Source: Symbiodinium natans
Taxonomy: Eukaryota > Sar > Dinophyceae > Suessiales > Symbiodiniaceae
Assembly: GCA_905221605.1 (NCBI GenBank)
Contig: CAJNDS010002800.1
Location: 127,501-191,500, forward strand
DNA length: 64,000 nucleotides
Direction of reading: 5' to 3'
The notes under the pieces were generated by a model. It worked only from the letters and a program-made list of their open reading frames with translations. It ran no database searches and had not been told where the DNA came from. Both the position numbers and the translations under genes were made by a program. Of this stretch, positions 1 through 10,274 are shown piece after piece (within the stretch, counting starts at the first letter, position 1; each line of letters opens with the position of its first letter).

Positions 1-912
1 TCGACTCGGACTGGGATTGTTGAACTGCTTCGCAATTTGTTCACAGCACAGCTGTCCGCAGTCAAGTCGCGTCCTGGTCAATGCAATGGAACATCAAGAC
101 AACGCAGCCAGTTAGCATCTGGTGTGGATACTGACAGCGGGATCCTACGTCCAGAAGCCAGGCACCCCGCTCAGAAACAGGATCAATCGAGGCGACAGCA
201 CGTGGGTTGCCCAACCAAGAATTCCCATTGTGGCCATCTTCCATAACTCGAGGGCGGAGGTTGGCGCGGAAAGGACGCAACTGGTGAACCGGTGGGTCAA
301 TGGGGGGGTGAACTGGCGCCGCATGCCACAACAGCAATTTCTAGGGCAGACATGATCGCCAAGCAGTGTTGACAGAAGCGGAAGGAAGTCCAACGCGAGA
401 TCATCAAAGATGTGCATGCTCAGCTTGGCCATCCTGTAACAGAAACAATGTGACAACGCATGGTCGATGCGTAGCGATGCCGAGCTGTTCTCGAAGTTTT
501 CGCGGGGCAATTTGTGTTCTTGGAGTTTTTTTGTTGCAGAGGACTGTGCCGACTGGCTCGTCGGGGAGCTGGACCCCAAGCGGGCCGCCACACTCCGGGC
601 GCTGCGGGGATATTGCCCGACACTGCTCTTCTCCAAGCCCTTGTGCAGCTGAGCTCCTGCACAGTGAAGTGCAGTGCACACGTTAAGCCATATTCACCCG
701 GAGGCATAGGCCCAATAGACCACACAGCATACCACAGCCACAGCAGCCACAGAAGCCTCGAGTGCTCTGTTCAACTAAGGTACCCTGCTGGCAGGCTGCG
801 GCCTGCCCATCGATGCAGCCTTACAGTGCTGGCAAGCTGTGCCTTGGACACGATCGTGACTCTCGGCTAGGTCTTCACAAAGTTATCAAATGTACTGCCT
901 TTCTTGAAGTTC

Positions 913-996
913 ATGTCTCACGACGAAATGTCGCGTCTTGCTAGCCTTACGACGACGATGAAAACGTTTGCAGACCCCGATGGTTACCAACAGTGA
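913..996 (+). CDS. Candidate small open frame or 5' exon
   Basis: An ATG opens a 27-codon frame with a polar, plausibly coding composition (starts MSHDEMSRL, ends ADPDGYQQ) and then a TGA. The minus strand is also open here and would encode a membrane-spanning segment, so the coding strand is uncertain. No family was recognised. Confidence 0.18.
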   Translation: MSHDEMSRLASLTTTMKTFADPDGYQQ

Positions 997-1774
997 CTGT
1001 ACTGGCTGATACAACACGGCTACAACTGTGATGACTAGGGTGACTAGGGTCCCCGTCACGAACATGCTTGTGTCAGAGGTGCTTGCAATTGGAACCTTTC
1101 TTTGCTTTGCTACAACCATTGTGGATACGCTGCGACGCAACTCAAGGGAGTGCAGTTGTTTCCGCAGGGTCAAGAAAGTCAGGTTCTGGCTGCCCCGTCC
1201 CCGCGCCTCCTGATGCTGAGGACACTTGTTTCTAGACCTGCTTGCACAACTTTCCCAGCCCTCAACGTTTTGAATGTTTGTTTTGCAGCGCCCCCTTGAG
1301 GATCCTGGCGGCCTTCGTTTTGGAAGTGGATCTCAAGTCTCTTTCCTCGAGGTGCGGTCGTTTGAGAAAGAACCTTGCGGTGACAAAACTTCGGTTTCTC
1401 AGGTTCCCGACGTTTCCCACGTTTCCAGCCAAGGAATGCCGCAGCACCGGAGGTCTCGGTGCTCCTTCGCGCCTTGCAGAAGTGTTTTCAGGTGCGCGCG
1501 CGCACAAAGACACCACCTTGCTTTGCAGAGCCCAAACCCCAACGCACCACACGAAGCCTGAAAATCTAGAGGCTCGCACCGAGGCTAATATGGCCAATTT
1601 TCTAATACCAGAAAACCCGTGGAAACCCCCCTAAAACCATCCCAAACCATCAGCCCTTGGGGCCCTTCGTGTTCGTAGGCCACTTACGATGCCAAAACTT
1701 TGGTGGCGACAGCAGAGTACACCGCATTGACGGTCCCTGACTCGGCCATCAAGGAGCTCACCGTTCTGATTTTC

Positions 1775-1791
1775 GGGGGGGGGGGGGGGGG
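1775..1791 (+). repeat. G homopolymer run
   Basis: Seventeen consecutive G. A second run of eleven lies at 1,942-1,952. Both could form G-quadruplex-like structures or could be assembly-sensitive homopolymers. Confidence 0.9.
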
Positions 1792-2060
1792 CTTAAGGAT
1801 GTTGGGGCGTTCTTTCTGCGGCGCTTCTTTTGCTTATTTCGTGGTTCCTTTGATTCCTTTCGGCTTGCACAAACGAAAAGCAGCCCCTCCCCCAGTTCTT
1901 CTGCCTCCCCCCTTCTGATTTGCTTTTGTTGGTTATTTTCTGGGGGGGGGGGATACCTTTTCCCAGCATCACTAATGTGGGGTTCCCGTTTTTGCCTCCT
2001 GCCACTCCGCTCCCGTCCGCCACATCCCAAAAACATTACACAGACACGAACAGTACATAC

Positions 2061-2091
2061 AGACACACACACACACACACTCACACACACA
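2061..2091 (+). repeat. (CA)n microsatellite
   Basis: An imperfect CA dinucleotide tract, continued to about 2,125 by degenerate CA-rich sequence. Confidence 0.9.
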
Positions 2092-2424
2092 TGCGCACCG
2101 CATACATACACATACACCACAACATCACAGACACGAACACCGCATGCACCACAGCCATCAGAGACGCGATCACTACACTACACCACACCATCGCGCACCG
2201 TCGCACCGAGCTCACATATGCTGGCTTAACCAAACTCCGATGTACCAGAAACCAGCAAGCAGACCAATATTTTGATTTTTGGTTGTTCGCGTGCATGTAT
2301 TCTGGGCACATTGGTTTGGTTTTTTCGTTTTTGAGTTTCTTTCTCCCAGCCACATTTCCAAATACATGTCTTGCACAACTTCAAATGCTTTAGGCTTTTA
2401 GCAACAGTTGGTGTTTCGTTTTAT

Positions 2425-2680
2425 ATTCAGAAGCAAGTCCTTCGAAATTCGCTATTCGCAATTTGTAAGTGTAAGTAGTGGTTGGAAATTCGTATTCGCA
2501 CTTCGCAAGTAGCAGTTCGTAACGACCCATTGCCATTTGTACTTTATGAGCAAGTAGTTATGGGTAAGGAATCATCTGTACTTAGCAATTTAGTAATTCA
2601 TACTAGTCATCAGTGTTTAGGATGTTACTGATAGGACTTAGTAATAACACTCTGATCAGTACTCGTTGTCGCATGAGCAT
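2425..2680. repeat. Degenerate AT-rich repeat block
   Basis: Words such as TTCGCA, ATTCG, AAGTA and TTAGTAAT recur irregularly, and the block is clearly richer in A+T than its surroundings. It looks like a decayed short tandem repeat. No coding potential is seen. Confidence 0.5.
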
Positions 2681-3555
2681 TCACATTAGAATTTGTTTTC
2701 GTCTAGTGTTCGCGTTGTAACCATGAAAAAGTCAAGCCCGTACTCAGGTGAGAACATCATCTGGACCCAAAACGACAGCCAGTTGGGCGAGAACACATCA
2801 AGAAAAGTAGAAAGGGCGGACTTCAGGGCATCGAACGAAGCTTTGGTTTGAGTTTTCGCCGCCGTACCGGCCCTGAAGCTGTGAGACCTTCCGCAGGAAG
2901 CGCTCCAGGCCGCAGAGGACGGGCTGAGAACACGGGGCATTCATCCAGTTCTAGTATTGGGAGTATAGGCCTCACGGAGAGGCTGCTTCGCGCTATTTCG
3001 CGCTGCAGCAATGGAGACCCCCAAATTGTGGCAAGAGCACTTCAAGGGCATTCCAGGAGGATTGCGAGAGCACTCCAAGAGGATCTCAGCGCGCGCCCCG
3101 GCTAATCATGGCTTCTTTTCTTCCCATGGCGAAGCCCATGCCTTCCCATCACAGTTTGTTCGCCGTATGCAGCGGTGGACCGCTCAAGAGTTCGGTCGCC
3201 AGCGATGGTGGCAAAAGATCAAGGATTTTCCATGAGATTGGCAAACCTTCCTGGACAACATGGGCCTGTCCAGGGGCATCCAGGAATTTTTTTTAGCACC
3301 TTCACATCACGGGCAGCATGAAAAGTTCCTATCGAGCATTTGGCGACAAAATAGTGGCAAAATGGTGGTGAGCACGACGATGCCCGTGAAGCCGCGTTGC
3401 AGACGATGCACGACAGCCAGTAGAGCGCTGCGCACGCACGCTAGCAAAATCATGTGTCTGCCCTGCATGCACATGGCAAGCCTGCATGGTTACTCTGCTC
3501 CAAGACGCGTTTGACATGTTCTGACCGTGCCGACCGCGGGCACCCCGCTCGTCAG

Positions 3556-3705
3556 AGTGTGGAAGAGCCGGCAGAGCAGCTTCAGCACTTGCCACTTTGG
3601 GTTTGGAAGGACCGCGTGCGCCAGCGGGCGGCCGAGGCCCGTGCAAGGCGGAGCCGGAGCGCAGCCGCCCGTGGCTTGGCTTCAGTGGATCTTGAGATTT
3701 TTTGA
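3556..3705 (+). CDS. Candidate terminal exon, unknown protein
   Basis: After an AG there is a 49-codon open frame ending in TGA. It is rich in Glu, Gln, Arg and Ala (SVEEPAEQLQHLPLWVWKD, then Arg/Ala-rich) and would be helical and basic. The composition looks coding but no family is recognised. Confidence 0.3.
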   Translation, partial: SVEEPAEQLQHLPLWVWKDRVRQRAAEARARRSRSAAARGLASVDLEIF

Positions 3706-4498
3706 GGGTTATGGCGGTGTTTAGGCTGAAAACCTGGGAGGGTGGGGGAGTGGGGAGTGGGGATCGTACGGGCGCCGGTCTTTTTCAGTCGCGGCCGCAG
3801 CGTATGCGGTCCTCACGTTGATGAGGCAAGCATGCAGGGTTGAACACACCAGGACAAATACACAGCGGATTTCGGCACGTGACAGTCAGTCTGGCCTGGC
3901 TATAAAGTTCCTACATGTAAATGAGCTCATTTCTCCATCCACAAGTTGGGCGGGCTCAGTCACAGCCCTCAGATCGGGATTCGAAACCTCTCTTTAAACT
4001 ACTCAAAGACTCACAGCTGCGAACCCCGAGTACCGAAACGACTTTGGGACAAGACCTCAAGACCATTCCTAAATACTTCATCTCCCAGGCTTTCGGCGAC
4101 AAGCAGGTGGTGAGGTGCCCATCGACTAGGTTGATGCCAGGTTTGCCAAGTTCTGCAGTATGTTGTGATATGCTGTGTGCTTATCTGAACTCGGATTGCA
4201 GTTGTGAACAAAAGTTGGCGACCAACTACTAGACACCCCAAAACATTCCTGCGCCACTCCAAGAAAGGAGTGTTCTGCCACGGGCCCCCATTGTTCTGTG
4301 AGCTTCTCTCGTACAAATATAGGGATGGACTGCCTGCAAGCCCTCAAGCCGCAGTAACATCTGCGCAAACCTCGGCTTCGCTGCACGCCCTACACCCTAC
4401 ACCAATTGAAAGCCGAAACCCCGAAGGCGGCCACAAAGCCGGAAGTCTGAGATCTTTCCAGCTTTGCGTTTCAAGGGTCGCAGGGTTGGTCCCGATAG
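3706..4498. other. Intergenic or intronic stretch
   Basis: One open stretch at about 3,921-4,108 with a possible GT donor after it could be an upstream exon of the FYVE gene, but nothing in it is recognisable. Confidence 0.35.
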
Positions 4499-5627
4499 GT
4501 GCCCCAGCTGCTGGCAGAAGTTCGGGCCCTCTGCGCAGAGGCCTTGCGCAGGGATCCGCAAAGCAGCATCTCCACCTATGTCCACCCAAGATCCGAAAGC
4601 ATCCAGAAACAGGTCGCCGAAGGGGCCGACGTGCAGGTCACGGAGGCCGAGTTTGTAGACCAACTGCGAGCCATGACCCGAACAGACGATGCCTCGGCTT
4701 CCGCCTTCTTTTCCGCAGCTTCGCTGATCGCTGGGCGGCTTGGGGTTTTGGGGGGGTTTATGACCGGGTTATCTGAATGGCTATTGTTACGGTATGTGCC
4801 GGCCTTTTCGGTATGTTGGACTTTGAGAGGGCCGGCAAAGTGAGCTTTTGCGGACTTGGAACCAGCAGAGGCAGTGTTCTCGGATCTGGATGCGGCCAAG
4901 ACAGGTCAGATACTCCAAAAGCATGGCCTAATCAGCCTGGCCCTTCTTCTGGGGGATACGCCCAGCGAGCGCGTAGCCACTCTGTTGGCAATGCTGGGTC
5001 AGAGGAAAGAAGGGGCCGACCTGGATCAGATAGATGCTTCTCGCGCGGTTGAATAAGAGTGTTTTGCTTTACCGGGACTTTACCTGTATTTCCTCATTTG
5101 AGATTCGAGGTTTTGAAGGCTTGACGGCTGAAGGGCTCCCAAGAACTGAGGATGGGAGAGGCATTTCTCAAGCGGAGTTCGCCGCACTGGCCCAAGCGAT
5201 CCAGGAGGAGGACGGCGAGCGCGCTTGGGCAATCTCTGAAGACATCGTGAAGGATTGTGACTTGGATCAGAAAGCCTTCATGAAAGCACTGCTGGCCCTG
5301 CCGCCGCTTGCACTGGAGACTTTGTCCCTGGATTCCACTCCGAAGGCAGACCCTCAAGGTACCTCCTTTTCAAGCCGCGGTACCTCCTTCGGGAGTTTAG
5401 TGGCTCCCGCGTGGGTATGCAACAGCGGCGTTTGCTGCCAGTCCTGTTCGATCACCTTCTCCTGTGTGCGCCGGCGGCATCATTGCCGTGCATGCGGCCG
5501 CCTGCTGTGCAACACATGCAGCCTCCAGCGCCTGCCACTGTCCATCCTCGGCTATGTGGCGCCTGTGAGGATCTGCGATGACTGCTGCTTGGTGCTGTGC
5601 CCCGGCCAGTCCTTCCACAGGCAGTAG
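4499..5627 (+). CDS. FYVE zinc-finger protein, C-terminal exons
   Basis: Three exons fit together: about 4,499-4,744, 4,871-5,042 and 5,110-5,627 (stop TAG). The first two encode an acidic helical region; exon 2 has an EF-hand-like stretch (VFSDLDAAKTGQI). The last ~60 residues of exon 3 form a FYVE finger: Trp start, CQSC, the signature RRHHCRACG, LCNTC and a closing ICDDC, so all eight zinc ligands are present. The usual WxxD entry is WVCN here. FYVE domains of this type bind phosphatidylinositol-3-phosphate on endosomes, so a membrane-trafficking role is inferred. Exon 1 starts after ATAG|G; the intron between exons 2 and 3 appears to use a GC donor. A 42-base GT...AG segment at 5,360-5,401 is in frame and could be a mini-intron. 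The N-terminus lies upstream and was not found. Confidence 0.82.
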
Positions 5628-6681
5628 CCGATTTCAAAGCTGCCACATGCTGCCACGTTGAACCATTGAAAACTGAAGCCAGAAGTGAAGGGGGGTCATG
5701 CTTTGGCCAAGCCAGCTTCCCCCCTCTACTCGACGCTGGAACCTCGCTTGTGAATTGCCCGGGGGACAAAAATGGAAGACTAACCAAGACCAAGAAGAGC
5801 CGTAGGCAAGGGCGCCCCCACGTTCATTTTCAGGGTCGCAGGATGAAGGTTCAGATGGGTTCCGAGGGTGCTGTGGCTTGTGCAGGTCCAATGGATTCAC
5901 TTTGATTTGAGATCTTGAGAATCATTGGTAGAGCCGATTTAGAGCCACAAGCCGTGCTGCAACCCTTACGGTGCCCTTAGCTGCAGTGGTCAGTCAGGAC
6001 CTGCCGGCCAGGCAACGCTTCGCACTTTGGCGGCCGCGTCCTTCAGGGGTTTAGGGGTTTAGGGGCCTGTGCAAAAAGGGGTGGGAGGGGGGGTGCTTCG
6101 TGCTTCGCTTACCGAGCACAGGAACCGACTGGGTTGGAAGGGCCGAGTTCAAGGATCTCAATCTGGGACTGTGCAGACATGTGCAGCCCAGGCTTAATTG
6201 CAACCACGCGCTCTGAACCTGGCTGAGTCCCGGGCCTGTAAACTTTGGTTGAATTCCAGATCCAGATCTCCTGCAACGCTCCCGCAAGGCTCCCACAAAA
6301 CCTCCCAAAGCCCGAAAGCCTCGACGAAGCCTGCGCAGCCGCGCCGCAAGTGGCTCAGCTTGGCCTGCTTGGCCTCGGACAAACTTCCAGCATCTTCCGG
6401 CCATGCGCAGAAAAGCAGACCGGACTCGCAAGATCCTGCAGAAGGATGATTCATCACCATCCTTGAAGGCGCCAGCAGCAAAACTTGCAACTCCTTTGTT
6501 GCTTTGTGCATTGCGCATGTTGGGACTGTTCGACTTAAAAAGTTAAACCGCTTTGCTGGAGTTGGACCAGGCATCTCGTGCACTTTCTCGTGGAAATTTT
6601 CTGCCGATTCTGGAGCTTGCGATCGGTTCGGCATTTTGGCAGGGCATCGAGTTTGAGATCGGTCCTGCATTTTGGCCGGAG
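5628..6681. other. Non-coding stretch with telomere-like motif
   Basis: No recognisable exon. It contains two TTTAGGGG units at 6,050-6,065, close to the plant-type telomere unit TTTAGGG. First exons of the following membrane-protein gene may lie in 6,200-6,680. Confidence 0.4.
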
Positions 6682-7841
6682 GTCTTCAGCGCTCTGTCCA
6701 TGGCGGCGCCGTCCCTGTATGCATACCACGCAGCGCCCGAACTCGCCTCCAAGTCAGTTTTCCCGGAAGGCATTTGGGCGCTGGCGGTCGGTTCCATGCT
6801 GCATTGCCCCTTCAGCATGGCCTACCACCTCGCATGCGCAGTGCTGGATAGACGAGACGATTTCGACCCCATGTGCATCCTCTCTGAATGTTTGTGAATT
6901 CGGAGCTTTAGGGACGGAGAGCTGTTGCGATCCGTGTTGCGATCCGCTACCTCTTTCCTTACAGTAGTCAACTAGATGTCATTATCCATCTAGCGACTTG
7001 AACGATGGCGATCTTCATCCTTAAGCCGAAGCGGAGCAGGATCCGGCCATAGAGTCATAGAGCGAAGCATGTGCATTATTTTGTGATCACGGTAAGAAAG
7101 AAGGTACTCCTTTCCGCACCATGGACATGACCGCGATCCACCTGGCCGCGATTGCCTTTGCCTGGGCGCTGAGCCAAGGGAGTTGGTTCTTTACCCTACC
7201 CATGGTGCTCGTGAACCTGTCGTGCATTTTCCTGCTCGCGCCTTGGCCTTCAAGACTTGGAAAAAAGAATCCAAACGAACTGACTCGAATGACTCTTTCC
7301 TCTTTCTGAGTTCAAGGTCCAAGAACTCTCCAACGCTACACTCCCCAGACCAACACCAAACCCATCTGAGTCGCAAGGCCCGGCGCCTCATCCTGCGAAG
7401 ACCTGGCAGCCTGGACGAAAACATGAGGGTGACGGCCTGCGTGTTCCTGTATACGCTGCCCCTGCTCCTGCGCGGCGACAGTTTCCACTACGCGGCTGTG
7501 ATGGCTAGCTGGCTTGGGGCTTGCTTCTTTTTCCTGCCCCTCGGCCGCCTAAGCCAACACTTCGAGCAGGGCAAAGCTTGCCCAGAGAGCTTCTATCCAC
7601 AACCTCGGCCCAGCATCCAAACTCCCAGAACACCCCTGGCCCCAAATACCCTGCGGCAGAAACCCTGAGCCCTGAGCCCTAAGCTAAACCCGACATGTGA
7701 AGGATCGGCAATCGCGTGAGCTGGATAGGAGGATGGAGCCATGGGCTCTTCCACCTCATGCTGACTCCCTTCCTCCACTTCATGATGCTTGGGGTTTCCA
7801 GCTTTTCGGAGCTTGATGGAGCTTCCCTGCCTGGACAGTAG
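6682..7841 (+). CDS. PAQR / hemolysin-III-type seven-helix membrane protein
   Basis: Four exons are proposed: 6,682 to about 6,870, about 7,103-7,236, 7,378-7,570 and 7,729-7,841 (stop TAG). They encode successive hydrophobic helices. Three family landmarks are in order: a His in an early helix (SMLHCPFSMAYH), an Asp-containing segment leading into the next helix (MDMTAIHLA), and the HxxxH in the last helix (SHGLFHLML). In PAQR proteins these His and Asp residues form a metal site in the membrane, linked to ceramidase-like or receptor functions. Introns b-c and c-d fit GC donors with AG|G acceptors and phases agree; the a-b junction is not settled. The N-terminal part was not located. The family call rests on motif spacing and helix count only. 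Confidence 0.58.
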
Positions 7842-8647
7842 CGGTTGCTTCTGACTTCTGCCATCTCTGCCATGACTGGGAGACGCGTAGCTGCATGGAA
7901 GCTCCCTGTTCGGCTGAGCTGAACGAGCTGCAGCACCCTTCTGCGAGCCTGTTTTTGCGTTCGCACCCAATCCGCAATCCTTTAAGCTTGAAACTCCCAA
8001 CCTTCTAACATCTTTTAACCTTGAAAGCCTGAAGCCCAAGCTCCAGAGCCTAGACCTCTCAAACTTGAAAGCGACCACCACAAACATTCAAAGACGCATT
8101 GCTCAAGGAAAAGACCTTCGAACCAGCTCGGCTTTGCAGATGTTGTTGGGAGTGCCCCCGCTGTGTCCCGAACGGGCTGAATGTCTCAGGTAGCCAAACT
8201 CGAAGGATTGAGAGGGACAATTGTGGGGACTCCGGGATCACGCTTGGGCGGGTTGGTGAGGAAAAAAAGGTGCTCGGAGGGTAGGCACAGCTTGTTCCGA
8301 GGTCACGCCCTGGTCGATCCCACTTGCAGTTGCAGCCGCTGCGAGCACGCACCTAAGTTGATCGGCTGAGTATAGCTAATTGTCCGACGCTTCATTAACG
8401 ACTCAACTTCAGATCCAGCTGTGCTTCCCACACAATGTCCCGGCTCAACAGCCGTAGAAGTGATCCTGAAGCCCAATCTTGCCAAGCGCCTGCGTTGTTG
8501 TCAGTGTGCTTGTTGAATGGTGCCCGCATGACCCGCATGACCCAAAGCTTCCATTTGCTTCCATTGTTCCAGGCAGCTTCAGGCCCAAGCCCCCGGAAAG
8601 AAAGCAAAAAAGAAGGCTGAACACAAAGCCCCCGTTTCCAGAGAGAG
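7842..8647. other. Intergenic stretch
   Basis: No conserved coding signal was seen. It would contain the 3' region of the PAQR-like gene and the 5' region of the PsbM-like gene. Confidence 0.45.
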
Positions 8648-8926
8648 ATGGCCTCCAAGCTTCTTTCCTTGGCCCTCCTGGCTTGCTTTGCCCTCGCCGC
8701 GCCTGCCTTTGTCTCCGGGCTTCTGGGCAGTCGCATTGTGCCCCGCACTGCGCGTGCAGCGGTGCCGGCGGGCTTGGATTCCTTGGAGCTGCAGTCCTCC
8801 GTCTCCACTGCGCTGGAGGTGTCCACGCCAGGCTGGTGGGCCAACATTGTGACCCTGGTCGTGCCCTGCGCCATCCTGATCATTCTCTACTTGCAGTCGG
8901 AACGGACAAAGCTCCCTGGCTCTTGA
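8648..8926 (+). CDS. psbM: Nuclear-encoded, plastid-targeted PsbM-like photosystem II subunit
   Basis: This is a complete 92-codon open frame in one exon, ATG to TGA. Residues 1-20 form a signal peptide (basic start, Leu/Ala core, APA end) followed by AFVSG, resembling the Phe-led motif at the signal/transit boundary of red-lineage secondary plastids. An Arg/Ala/Ser transit-like stretch follows. The last ~38 residues resemble PsbM: LEVS aligns with the usual MEVN start, then one transmembrane helix with VPxA...LIILYLQ matching the family's VPTA...LIIYVKT. PsbM sits at the photosystem II dimer interface in the thylakoid. In peridinin dinoflagellates most plastid genes have moved to the nucleus, which fits. 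Another small single-helix thylakoid protein is the main alternative; the targeting signal is clearer than the subunit identity. Confidence 0.55.
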   Translation: MASKLLSLALLACFALAAPAFVSGLLGSRIVPRTARAAVPAGLDSLELQSSVSTALEVSTPGWWANIVTLVVPCAILIILYLQSERTKLPGS

Positions 8927-10031
8927 ACAGGATGTATGAATAACCTCGATCCTCTGAGCTGAGTGCCAAATCCCTCCAGACCAAGAATCCCTAAACTCAG
9001 AAATGTTTAGGGATCCAGCAAAATGTGAGTAGACCGAGTAAGCTGCACAAGTCCAACACCTCCAACACCTCAGGTTCGAGGCGAGCCAGAAGTGAGGAGC
9101 CTTTTGCCAGGGCAAAGTTTTTTGACTCTCCGTCGGGCTCTGCAGAACTTACGAGCGGGTTCCCCCGGTTCCCAAGCCCAGAAATCAGAGGCAGTGCGAA
9201 GGCAGGGCATTGAGCCCAATGACACATGGGCGACAAAAGACAGCAAAAGGCGCACGCTGGCAGTTGAATCATGCATCTGCTTGGCTCTAGACTTAGCAAC
9301 GAGGACAGTGTCTTTTTCTGAGCTATGAGGGCCAGACAGCCAGATATCCATTGCCTTTCGCGAGGCATTGTTGAACTGTTCCGACTGGAACACCTACTTG
9401 AATGCCGTTGGCTTTCCCTTGTTGGTGCGGCGCTGAGCTAGTCGAAAACTCCTGCACCAAGAGTTTTGGGTCTTACTGGGTGCAAAGTTGAGTCCGGCCA
9501 CATTCGTGACACATACACTCCAAACCCCTCACATCGGTTCTGGGTCGGTTCGGTTCAGCGGCTCCTTAAATTCCCTAAACCATATCAGCCCTGACAAAGC
9601 GGCTCGAGGCTCACAACGGTTAGCTCGCTGCTCTGGGTGCCTCACCTGCTCCTGCTGTCCCTCCCCAATCTCGTCTTTCTCGGCGCGTAAGATCCCGACC
9701 CTTGAGGGTGGCAAGGCTGCAGACTGTGGGAAGTGATGGGCTCTGATGGGCTTCCTGGACGTATCGGGCAGTCATCGAGAACCGATGACCTGCTTCTGGA
9801 GAGATGCCTGTGGCGGCACTGAGCTCCCTGTACCGACATGCTCGACGGCCCCCTCTTTAACCCGACTGAGGTTCAGGAACAGAGCCAAGAAGTAGTCCCT
9901 TACCCGTACCTGCCCAACCAGGAAAAGAGCCTGCGCCTGGCCATCCCCTCCTTGTTCCTACCAACCCCCCCCCCCTCCCGCACACTCCCGACAGCAAACG
10001 GCGCCGGAGACCTCTGTTAAGTGCAGCCTAA
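8927..10031. other. Intergenic stretch
   Basis: No family-level coding signal. One 60-codon plus-strand frame at 9,838-10,020 is unrecognised and includes a Pro run caused by a C homopolymer near 9,970. Confidence 0.4.
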
Positions 10032-10274
10032 ACCTGTTCACACAACCCAGCAAGCCCCTGGTGCACCCCAGGACTCCAATCTGATTGCCGCCTGGCCCAA
10101 GCTGACGTGGACATGCCTCAGATGCCAAAACCCTGCCGGCGTTGCGCCATGCACTACACAGCCTACATGATCAGATGGGCCGGCAAACATCTGCCGCTGA
10201 ACCTCCCACGACCCAAACCCCATACGACTGTGAACCTGCAGGGCACGGTGCTAAGTCGCAGGTCGAGGTACTAA
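10032..10274 (+). CDS. Candidate exon, unknown protein
   Basis: An 80-codon open stretch whose second half looks coding (KPCRRCAMHYTAYMI, then WAGKHLPLNLPRPKP). A possible end is the GC dinucleotide after LQ at about 10,243. The opposite strand is open across the same interval, so orientation is uncertain. No family was recognised. Confidence 0.25.
   Translation, partial: TCSHNPASPWCTPGLQSDCRLAQADVDMPQMPKPCRRCAMHYTAYMIRWAGKHLPLNLPRPKPHTTVNLQGTVLSRRSRY

Larger units (their letters stand above)
1..3555. other. Mostly non-coding start of window
   Basis: No conserved domain was recognised on either strand. The stretch holds CA and G-run repeats, a degenerate AT-rich block near 2.5 kb and short open frames without family resemblance. 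A 178-codon minus-strand frame at 145-681 has no recognisable motif. Undetected small exons are possible, because exons in this genome are often under 100 bases. Confidence 0.5.

Noticed and set aside
145-681. 178-codon minus-strand frame
   Set aside because: Overlaps several plus-strand frames, has no recognisable domain and lacks clear splice or start context.
4813-4871. Apparent one-base frameshift in the FYVE gene (GKVSF then ADLEPAEAV)
   Set aside because: Starting exon 2 at the AG|G at 4,871 gives an in-phase junction to exon 1 without any frameshift.
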